The notes under the pieces are model-generated. The model saw nothing but the letters and a program-made list of their open reading frames with translations, did not search any database and was not told the DNA's origin. 9,002 nucleotides of DNA from an uncultured archaeon (GTDB lineage: Archaea > Thermoproteota > Nitrososphaeria > Nitrososphaerales > CALBXV01): NCBI GenBank assembly GCA_937890045.1, contig CALBXV010000511.1, positions 1 through 9,002 of the forward strand, read 5' to 3'. The position numbers and the translations under genes are program-made. The stretch's first letter is position 1. Every line of letters starts with the position of its first letter. Positions 1 to 5,318 of this stretch are shown here, one piece after another.

Positions 1-73
1 CTATATAATTTAGCTTCCACTTATGTGGACAGGAAGACCATTGAGAAAATTGACTGTAGCTAACTACTTTCAT
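1..73 (-). CDS. PD-(D/E)XK-type nuclease, N-terminal fragment (runs off window)
   Basis: Only the first 24 codons are in the window. The peptide begins MKVVSYSQFSQWSSCPHKWK and continues LNYI. The pattern 'SYSQ-(6)-CP-x-KW-x-L-x-Y' is typical of the N-terminus of RecB/Cas4-like PD-(D/E)XK nucleases found in many phages, where it precedes the catalytic core. The catalytic residues would lie outside the window, so activity cannot be judged. The ATG overlaps the stop of the Nmad1 gene as ATGA, and a purine-rich GGGG sits just upstream, which supports this start and translational coupling to the operon. A role in recombination or processing of replicating phage DNA would fit the neighbours. The family call rests on a short segment and is therefore moderate. 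Confidence 0.55.
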   Translation of the reverse strand, partial: MKVVSYSQFSQWSSCPHKWKLNYI

Positions 74-474
74 TTACCCCATTTACCATTTATTACAATT
101 CGTGCTATAATTCCATAAACAGATAAATCTGCAAATGCATCTTCTACTGGTTCAGCTTGACCTTCTGAATCTCTACGAATAATTAAATTAACTAATCTAT
201 TTACTTTATCATTAATTCTAACAGTTAAAGCAGTAAGTGCTAATTTAACTTCCTTTTCATTTCTCAATTCAGTTCCCATAGAAATATTATGAGGACCATA
301 ATCGTGTTGCTTTACTGCAAATAATTCATATTGCTCCCGTTGTATCCTTTTGAATTCGTCCATCATTGTAGGATATTCTTTTTCCATTATAGAAGTAACA
401 TCCAAGTTATCTTCTTTATTATTTCCATATGGTTGTTTATTTTTGGCTTCTTTTATCATCTTTGTCTTAGCCAT
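70..474 (-). CDS. Nucleotide modification associated domain 1 (Nmad1/DUF1599) protein
   Basis: This 134-residue soluble protein has a polar, lysine-rich N-terminus of about 50 residues. It is followed by motifs I recognise from the Nmad1 (DUF1599) family: KQHDYGPHNISMG at 55-67, RINDKVNRLVNL at 86-97, and an acidic helix EDAFADLSVYGIIA at 111-124. The predicted fold is all-helical. Members are common in phages and have been linked by gene context to pathways that make or process modified nucleotides, but the reaction is not firmly established. The gene starts one base after the stop of the ClpP-like gene and has a strong GAAGGAG ribosome binding site. It therefore belongs to the same operon as the two Mom-like genes, which supports a role in base modification. 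The family call is confident; the biochemical role is inferred. Confidence 0.75.
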   Translation of the reverse strand: MAKTKMIKEAKNKQPYGNNKEDNLDVTSIMEKEYPTMMDEFKRIQREQYELFAVKQHDYGPHNISMGTELRNEKEVKLALTALTVRINDKVNRLVNLIIRRDSEGQAEPVEDAFADLSVYGIIARIVINGKWGK

Positions 475-475
475 T

Positions 476-1033
476 TTACACTCCTTCTATTTTATCTATT
501 ATTTCATACTCTAAACACTGTTTTGCCGTTAAATACAAATCTGTTTTTGTTTTTTCAGCCCAATACTCTCTAGATTTAGCAGATACGTCTGATAATATTT
601 TATTAATAGTTTCATGTAATTCTTTTAAATGATCCGAAGATTTAAGAATATCAGAAACCTTTCCTTCTTCAAAAATAGAACCTTCATGAATCATTACAGT
701 AGCATTTTCAGACATACTTCTATCTCCAGTTCCACATGCTAAAATTACAGCTGCTGCCGACATAGCTGCTCCATAACAACGTGTATTTACTTTAACATCA
801 AATGATTGCATAAAATCAATAATTCCTAACATAGAATAAACATCTCCCCCATAAGATGATAATATTAAATTTATAGGTTTATCTGAATTTACTCTTTTGC
901 ACACTTCAAATCTAGAACTTACATATCTAACATCAGTAATGTCTAATGAATCTGATAAGTAGACTACATTATTATGTAAATCTAAACCATAATCTAATTC
1001 TTTATACATTAATTGCAACTCTTTATTATTCAT
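476..1033 (-). CDS. ClpP-like serine peptidase B
   Basis: The 185 residues cover a complete ClpP/crotonase-fold peptidase core. The substrate-binding strand motif LSSYGGDVYSM is at 59-69. The nucleophile is S92 in GAAMSAAAV, the histidine is H116 in VMIHEGS, and the acid is D165 in KTDLYLTAKQ, so the triad spacing matches bacterial ClpP. The product is slightly shorter than E. coli ClpP (207 residues) and has no obvious propeptide. ClpP normally forms two stacked rings and degrades proteins fed by an AAA+ unfoldase such as ClpX. No unfoldase is visible here, so it would have to use a host partner or act on peptides. The start overlaps the end of the Mom-like gene by 8 bases and has a strong AAGGAG site. 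It is clearly divergent from the second ClpP-like protein in the operon, so it is not a recent duplicate. Confidence 0.88.
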   Translation of the reverse strand: MNNKELQLMYKELDYGLDLHNNVVYLSDSLDITDVRYVSSRFEVCKRVNSDKPINLILSSYGGDVYSMLGIIDFMQSFDVKVNTRCYGAAMSAAAVILACGTGDRSMSENATVMIHEGSIFEEGKVSDILKSSDHLKELHETINKILSDVSAKSREYWAEKTKTDLYLTAKQCLEYEIIDKIEGV

Positions 1034-1640
1034 ACTTTCTCCTTACTCGCTTATCTAAATAATACACATAAATGTGCTTTGATGGTAATTTTTTTACAAA
1101 GATATTAGGGTCTCCCGCATCATACCTTCTCTTAATTTCTCTACTATATGGACGTTTTCGTTGATTTAAGGAACGTGAATGCATTTCCTTTCCATCTACC
1201 ATTAAAATACTGCCCTTTCCAGTCTTTCCTTTGTATATGAAATTTGAAGCTTTATAAATCACTCCACTATGTCCATGATGAGGATCTGCAAATGATACTA
1301 TAACTTGAATATCTGTATTTTTCTTTAACCATTTTAATGTCTGTCCTATAAAATAACTTTCTGTATTTGTTGGAGTATCATCAATACATACTAACCTTCT
1401 AAGTTCATATATTCTAAGTGGATCGTCAGGATTATACTTTTTAGCCGTTGCTGGCATTGAAGGCCATGCATACATCATAGCACCTATCATAGTTGGTAAA
1501 CCAAAATTCCCTTCTTTATATAACCCAAAACAATTAGTACTTTGAACTCCATTTACATTTTGAGAATAATGATACTTTTCAATAAATGGTGCAATAGATC
1601 TACGAAGAACTTCTTCTACCGTAAAATCTCTAACTTTCAT
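1026..1640 (-). CDS. Mom-like DNA modification protein B (GNAT-fold)
   Basis: This 204-residue protein resembles phage Mu Mom, a GNAT-fold enzyme that converts adenine in DNA to a carbamoylmethyl-type modified base and so protects phage DNA from restriction. Visible family landmarks are HYS at 24-26, YELRRLVCID at 78-87, an amphipathic helix ending FIGQTLKWLKK at 97-107, and the core VSFADPHHGHSGVIYKASNF at 115-134. It also has MHSRS at 153-157 and a C-terminal strand KHIYVYYL at 188-195. The C-terminus is strongly basic, as expected for DNA contact. The start forms an ATGA overlap with the gp62-like gene and lacks a clear ribosome binding site, so it probably depends on translational coupling. 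Mu Mom is itself tightly controlled at translation. The family is clear, but the actual base and chemistry are inferred. Confidence 0.8.
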   Translation of the reverse strand: MKVRDFTVEEVLRRSIAPFIEKYHYSQNVNGVQSTNCFGLYKEGNFGLPTMIGAMMYAWPSMPATAKKYNPDDPLRIYELRRLVCIDDTPTNTESYFIGQTLKWLKKNTDIQVIVSFADPHHGHSGVIYKASNFIYKGKTGKGSILMVDGKEMHSRSLNQRKRPYSREIKRRYDAGDPNIFVKKLPSKHIYVYYLDKRVRRKYE

Positions 1641-2110
1641 CGCAAATTAAGTTTCTTATATTCCTTAGGATCCACACCATAACTTTGTATTAGGGTTAAA
1701 AGATCTTGTTTACCTTGCTCTGAAAGATAATATATCTCTAAATAAGATATTGCTTCAGACTCACTTATTTCAAAGTGTTTTGCAACAAGATCTATTACCC
1801 ATTGTTCATGATTCATATTCTTCTTTCCTTTAACATATTTTAAAAATTGATTTCTTCTTGGTAAAATATCTCTATAAACTCGATATAATTCTTTTGAACT
1901 TAATGGATATTTTTGAACTTCATTAACTACTTCTATCCAATCACTTTTCATAGATAAAAACCGATTAATCATATAGTTCGTCCAACTTTTTACTTCATAA
2001 TCTTCATAATCTTCAAGTCGTTCCTTCTGACTCGTCAGTAGATCCTTTGTCCACAACCACGGCGCTTTCTTTTTTACGGAAGATCGCTTCCCACTTTTTA
2101 CCCCACTCAT
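1637..2110 (-). CDS. 62: Clamp loader small subunit, gp62-like
   Basis: This 157-residue protein matches my recollection of the pattern of T4 gp62 and its marine-phage relatives, the subunit that joins four gp44 ATPases to load the sliding clamp. Points of likeness are YMINRFLSMKSDW (46-58), corresponding to the 'hold-N-alanine/leucine-S' segment, then NEVQKYPLSSKELYRVY (63-79). Next are PRRNQFLKYVKGKK (84-97), aligning with the 'RGKRYGKWAK' stretch, and VAKHFEISESEAISYLEIY (109-127). The N-terminal 20 or so residues are basic and are read from DNA that also encodes the end of the upstream small protein in another frame, an overlap of 98 bases. An AAGAGGT about 10 bases before the ATG supports this start. 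Its position downstream of the gp44-like gene fits, although two genes intervene. Similarity is weak at single residues, so a profile search is the decisive test. Confidence 0.72.
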   Translation of the reverse strand: MSGVKSGKRSSVKKKAPWLWTKDLLTSQKERLEDYEDYEVKSWTNYMINRFLSMKSDWIEVVNEVQKYPLSSKELYRVYRDILPRRNQFLKYVKGKKNMNHEQWVIDLVAKHFEISESEAISYLEIYYLSEQGKQDLLTLIQSYGVDPKEYKKLNLR

Positions 2111-2204
2111 CTACAGAGATACCTCTTCTGAGTTTATCACCTTTACCAGCCCCACTAACTCTCTTTTCCTTTTTAATTTTTGTTTCATTCTTTTTCTTTG
2201 ACAT
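2013..2204 (-). CDS. Small phage protein with GKGDK motif
   Basis: This 63-residue, highly basic protein has the core SGAGKGDKLRRG at 17-28, followed by WGKKWEAIFRKK at 34-45. Short proteins with a GKGDK-x-R element and a downstream aromatic 'W/Y...IF-x-K' segment recur in many unrelated phages, usually without a known function. The GAGKGDK loop resembles a nucleotide-binding loop, but the protein is too small to be a P-loop NTPase. It starts within a TAATG junction with the ClpP-like gene, which indicates coupling. Its last 32 codons plus stop lie in the 98-base overlap with the gp62-like gene, and the tail there (AVVVDKGSTDESEGTT) changes character from basic to acidic. This suggests the tail is shaped by the overlapping frame. 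The match to the recurring family core makes it likely to be a real gene. Confidence 0.62.
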   Translation of the reverse strand: MSKKKNETKIKKEKRVSGAGKGDKLRRGISVDEWGKKWEAIFRKKESAVVVDKGSTDESEGTT

Positions 2205-2806
2205 TAGATAACTTCATCTATTAACCTATATTTTAAACAAGTGTTAGCATCCCATAGTAAATCATGTTTCAATATTTCATCTAACTTTCTCATTGGAACT
2301 TTTGTATACTCTTTATATACATTTTTAATAGTTTCCATCATTAAATCTAAATTCTTTTTCTCATCTTCTATTTCAGAATATTTTCCCCACAATGATGAAG
2401 ATAGTTGATGAATCAACATATAAGAATTTCTACTCATAAATCGCTTCCCACCAACTACTGAAATAAATGTTGCTGCACTCGCACTAAATCCATCTACATA
2501 AGTTTCAACAGGAACTTTACATCTTAATACCGTATCCATTGATGAAATACCTGCGGTAATCGAACCACCACCTGAATTTATGAGTATTTTAATTGAAGGT
2601 GGATTTATGTCTAAATTATTTGCAAGGGTTAAACTTTTAGATTCTATCTCACCCACCTTTTTATTTAATTCTACAACAGATTCTCGATTAACATTTGCAT
2701 AAAAATAAATTTTATTTTCGTGAACTGCTATATGTTTTTCTTCTGGTTTTGGTTTTTGTACTAATTTTTGTGGGGCTTTCTTTTCACCCCAATATTTTTC
2801 GTCCAT
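2204..2806 (-). CDS. ClpP-like serine peptidase A
   Basis: This 200-residue ClpP-fold peptidase has a charged, proline- and lysine-rich N-terminal extension of about 24 residues before the core. The glycine-rich substrate strand INSGGGSITAG is at 76-86. The nucleophile S110 is in GFSASAATF, H133 in MLIHQLS, and D182 in KHDLLWDANTCLKY, giving a complete catalytic triad. The GFSAS context is closer to the ClpP forms encoded by phages than to the GQAAS of E. coli ClpP. Phage ClpP-fold proteins often serve as capsid maturation proteases, but no capsid or portal gene is nearby, and the replisome context argues for another role. It follows the gp44-like gene through a TAATG overlap and has a GGGAG ribosome binding site. 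It differs strongly from the second ClpP-like protein in the operon. Confidence 0.88.
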   Translation of the reverse strand: MDEKYWGEKKAPQKLVQKPKPEEKHIAVHENKIYFYANVNRESVVELNKKVGEIESKSLTLANNLDINPPSIKILINSGGGSITAGISSMDTVLRCKVPVETYVDGFSASAATFISVVGGKRFMSRNSYMLIHQLSSSLWGKYSEIEDEKKNLDLMMETIKNVYKEYTKVPMRKLDEILKHDLLWDANTCLKYRLIDEVI

Positions 2807-3723
2807 TATTTTATTACTCCCAATAGTTCAATTAACATAGCCATAGCATTGATCTCCTTATCAACTACCTGACCATCACTTAACTCATACTTAGCAATTA
2901 CTAAAATACATTCAGCTACATGACCCTTTCCATAACTATCTACTTCATCATATAATAATCTAAACAAATCTGCGAAATCTCTAATCTGAGAGTCTGCTAC
3001 TAACTGTCTTATATTTTTAAATGCACTTTTTCTATCTTGTGTCTTTAATATTTCTAATAACTTTAACTTATAATCATTCTCTACTATACTCTGTTTATCA
3101 ACTACCAACTTACCATTAATGGACTGTCGTTGCGCAGAATTTATAACTCGTCTAATATCAGGGTATCCAGAATTTACTAATATTTTCAAATCATCTAATT
3201 CATAAACAATATTTTCCTCTTTGAGAATCTGAACCATTCTTTGTGCAACTTCTGACCTAGAAGGTGGTATTATTTGAAAAGACTGACAACGACTTTGTAT
3301 TGGGTCTATGATCCTCTCTACATAATTACAAGTCAAGATAAATCTACAATGTTTTGAAAATGTTTCCATAAGGTTACGAAGAGCAGCTTGGGAATGAGGA
3401 CTTATATAATCTACCTCATCTAAAGTAATAATTTTATTATCTTTAAAACCAATTGTAGAAGCAAAATTTCTAACTTTAGGTATCAAATCATCAACTCTTC
3501 TTACATCTGATGCGTTAATATATAGATAATCACATTCTATCTGATTCACTAATATTTTTGCGAGAGTGGTCTTACCTGTACCAGCCTTCCCATATAGAAG
3601 AAGATGTGGTAAGTCGCCACTCTCTATATACACCGACACTTTACTTTTGAGATGATCGTTCCCAATGTATGTGTCGAGAGAGGAAGGCCGATATTTTTCT
3701 ACCCATAATGTATTACTCGTCAT
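2806..3723 (-). CDS. 44: Clamp loader large subunit (AAA+ ATPase), gp44-like
   Basis: This 305-residue AAA+ ATPase of the RFC/gp44 type uses ATP to open the sliding clamp and place it on primed DNA. It starts with LWVEKYRP (6-13), the signature of clamp-loader ATPases. The Walker A loop is GKAGTGKTT (45-53), and Walker B is IITLDEVD (98-105), with the DEVD form common in phage and archaeal loaders. The arginine-finger element QSRCQSF is at 143-149 and the sensor 2 region PDIRRVINSAQ at 188-198. The remaining C-terminal helices form the collar. The length is close to T4 gp44 (319). The start overlaps the Mom-like gene by 11 bases and has an AAAGGA site at good spacing. Its expected partner is the gp62-like product further down the operon. 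All catalytic motifs are intact. Confidence 0.96.
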   Translation of the reverse strand: MTSNTLWVEKYRPSSLDTYIGNDHLKSKVSVYIESGDLPHLLLYGKAGTGKTTLAKILVNQIECDYLYINASDVRRVDDLIPKVRNFASTIGFKDNKIITLDEVDYISPHSQAALRNLMETFSKHCRFILTCNYVERIIDPIQSRCQSFQIIPPSRSEVAQRMVQILKEENIVYELDDLKILVNSGYPDIRRVINSAQRQSINGKLVVDKQSIVENDYKLKLLEILKTQDRKSAFKNIRQLVADSQIRDFADLFRLLYDEVDSYGKGHVAECILVIAKYELSDGQVVDKEINAMAMLIELLGVIK

Positions 3724-4483
3724 AAAATCCTTTTTCGTGTACTTCGTGTTTAATAACTTCTGCTTTATTGATAGCTTCCTTTGGATAAGGTAACTGAGGA
3801 TGTTTCAAGTTAGTAATAAATAGTTTCTTTTCTTTTCTACTACCAATAAAAAATAAATATCTATGTTTTTCTGCTTCCTTCTTTAACCAAAATGTATGTC
3901 CAATTCGATTTTTTAAATGTTCAGCATTACTACTACCATACATAGAGTAAACAGTTCTACTATGAATCCATTCTCCATCTTCTTCTATTTTCAAACTAAA
4001 CGTAGGAGCCATTTGAATATCTCCACATCCTTGATACAACCAATTGGTTGCTTGATATATTTTTCCAGTATGATTCTGCTCTGGATCGGCATATGAAATC
4101 AATACCTTTACATCTGGTGCATTTTTCTTTAACCATTTAAATGATTGTGAAATAACAAACGATTCTATATTTTTTCCATAATCATCATAAATAACTAACC
4201 GAGTTAGTTCCAATATATTCTTAGTAGTAAGTTCTAAGTCCTCTTTAAATATTGAACCTAGAACTCTTCTACCTATTGGATATCCGTAAGCAATACATCC
4301 AATAAGTTTTTCTTCTTTTTCATTAAAAAACTTATGTTCATTATCAGATTGATAAAATATGCCTATTGGATATCTACAAGAAGATAATCTACCACTATAG
4401 TGATTCTTCTCTATAAACTTCCTAGCTATTGGTTTTGAAACTAATCTAAGTGATACTTTTGAAGTATCAACATACTCTTCCAT
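3713..4483 (-). CDS. Mom-like DNA modification protein A (GNAT-fold), long form
   Basis: This 256-residue protein is a second, longer relative of Mu Mom. The shared landmarks are NHYSG (27-31), LELTRLVIYD (91-100), SFVISQSFKWLKK (108-120), the core ISYADPEQNHTGKIYQATNW (129-148), WIHSR (172-176), and the strand KHRYLFFIG (206-214). Compared with the other Mom-like protein in the operon, it has a longer loop after residue 44 and a C-terminal extension of about 40 residues. The two keep the same order of motifs but differ at most other positions, so they are old paralogues or separate acquisitions. It lies between the sliding clamp and clamp loader genes, joined by TAATG to the first and overlapping the second by 11 bases. 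It has no clear ribosome binding site of its own. Base modification linked to replication is the likely role, but the chemistry is unknown. Confidence 0.78.
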   Translation of the reverse strand: MEEYVDTSKVSLRLVSKPIARKFIEKNHYSGRLSSCRYPIGIFYQSDNEHKFFNEKEEKLIGCIAYGYPIGRRVLGSIFKEDLELTTKNILELTRLVIYDDYGKNIESFVISQSFKWLKKNAPDVKVLISYADPEQNHTGKIYQATNWLYQGCGDIQMAPTFSLKIEEDGEWIHSRTVYSMYGSSNAEHLKNRIGHTFWLKKEAEKHRYLFFIGSRKEKKLFITNLKHPQLPYPKEAINKAEVIKHEVHEKGFYDE

Positions 4484-5202
4484 TAGTCAACATCAGTAAT
4501 TGCAACTAAATAATAAGTAGCATCATATTCATCTACTTTAAAATTTATACGTGCCAATCCTTGTTCACTAATTTCAAGTACTGCACTTTCACATTCTTTA
4601 TTTGCTACTAATACATCCTTAAATAAATCAGCATTAAAAGAAACTTTTTTCATATCAACATAAGTTTCTGTTTTTACTGGAATTGTAACTCTATTTGTAT
4701 TTATCTTTGAATACCCAATAACTAATTTAACTACATCATTATCTGTTATCACAGTAAAACTATCCGTATCTGATAATGCAGATTTTCCAGCTATAAATTT
4801 CTGAATAAAAGTATTATCAACTTTTACCTGTAATCCAAATTCTGGAAGATCTTTTAGTGATGGGGGATTATTAATAACCGATAAATCTGATAACATATAG
4901 TTAACTGTAGCATTAGAATCATCTACTTTTAATGCAATAGCCTTATCTCCAGCCTTCATCAAGTTTAATTCAACGTCATCAGATAAAACTCCTAAAAGCT
5001 TAACCATTTGTTCTGTATCATAAACTCCAAGACTAATGTCTTCAAAAGACCATCCATTCATTGATAGTTCACCTAAAAGTGATTTGTCTCCAGTCATAAA
5101 TCTAGTCTGTAACTTTTTCTTACCACTGTTCAAAATGACTGAATTGACATTACCACCTAAATGATATTTATCAATAAACCGAGTCAATTTATGTTTATCC
5201 AT
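4483..5202 (-). CDS. 45: DNA polymerase sliding clamp, gp45-like
   Basis: The 239 residues match a T4-type sliding clamp, which forms a trimeric ring around DNA and tethers the polymerase; in T4 it also activates late transcription. The N-terminal domain contains LGVYDTEQMVKLLGVL (58-73). A linker with NNPPSLKDLP (111-120) joins the domains. The C-terminal domain contains TFIQKFIAGKSALSDTDSF (131-149), then FNADLFKDVLVAN (189-201) and ISEQGLARINF (211-221), ending in the typical strand YYLVAI (230-235). The length is near T4 gp45 (228). The gene follows the polymerase after a short AT-rich gap and has a strong AAGGAG site 8 bases before the ATG. It is the first gene of the compact operon and shares TAATG with the next one. 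Confidence 0.93.
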   Translation of the reverse strand: MDKHKLTRFIDKYHLGGNVNSVILNSGKKKLQTRFMTGDKSLLGELSMNGWSFEDISLGVYDTEQMVKLLGVLSDDVELNLMKAGDKAIALKVDDSNATVNYMLSDLSVINNPPSLKDLPEFGLQVKVDNTFIQKFIAGKSALSDTDSFTVITDNDVVKLVIGYSKINTNRVTIPVKTETYVDMKKVSFNADLFKDVLVANKECESAVLEISEQGLARINFKVDEYDATYYLVAITDVD

Positions 5203-5210
5203 TTTACTTT

Positions 5211-5216
5211 CTCCTT
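5211..5216 (-). promoter_or_regulatory. Ribosome binding site of the sliding clamp gene
   Basis: AAGGAG on the minus strand lies 8 bases before the ATG at 5202. It is one of the strongest Shine-Dalgarno sequences in the window, as expected for a clamp needed in large amounts, and it fixes the start codon. Confidence 0.8.
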
Positions 5217-5230
5217 ATTATTATAACCTA

Positions 5231-5261
5231 TATATACATATATATAAGTGAGTTTGTTCAA
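5231..5261 (-). promoter_or_regulatory. Possible sigma70-type promoter ahead of the sliding clamp operon
   Basis: The 77-66 base region between polymerase and clamp genes contains a minus-strand TTGAAC (5256-5261) resembling a -35 box. A TATATA (5231-5236) lies 19 bases downstream as a weak -10. Transcription would begin near 5224, leaving a short leader that keeps the AAGGAG site. The spacing is longer than ideal and the region is simply AT-rich, with an alternating TA run of about 18 bases that alone produces -10-like hexamers. No convincing T4-type late promoter (TATAAATA) was found. Confidence 0.3.
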
Positions 5262-5268
5262 AATTAAA

Positions 5269-5318
5269 AGAATCTTTCTATAGTCTTACTAGCAGAATCT
5301 TTCTATAGTCTTACTAGC
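5269..5318. repeat. Perfect 25-bp tandem duplication at the polymerase 3' end
   Basis: The segments 5269-5293 and 5294-5318 are identical, adjacent and in the same orientation. They span the last codons and stop of the polymerase gene. The copy at 5294-5318 encodes the final residues ASKTIERF and part of the last codon. The copy at 5269-5293 is read in a shifted frame, which at once gives TGC TAG TAA, that is a cysteine and two stops. If one copy is removed, the reading frame becomes ...ERF-F-stop. This looks like a recent replication slippage or recombination event, or possibly an assembly error. Confidence 0.95.

Noticed and set aside
331..573. Plus-strand open frame of 80 codons
   Set aside because: It is antisense to the Nmad1 and ClpP-like genes, has a low-complexity phenylalanine- and leucine-rich product, and runs against all other genes. 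It is a shadow of AT-rich coding DNA.
2204..2806. ClpP-like protein as a capsid maturation (prohead) protease
   Set aside because: This is a common role for phage ClpP-fold proteins, but no portal, scaffold or capsid gene is present and the gene is coupled to the clamp loader. The same holds for the copy at 476-1033.
5220..5225. Perfect TATAAT on the minus strand before the sliding clamp gene
   Set aside because: Transcription starting from it would begin inside or after the AAGGAG ribosome binding site, and there is no -35 box at the right spacing.
5229..5246. Alternating TA run as a replication origin or hairpin
   Set aside because: It is short, composed only of weak pairs apart from one base, has no iterons or DnaA-like boxes nearby, and is common in DNA of this composition.
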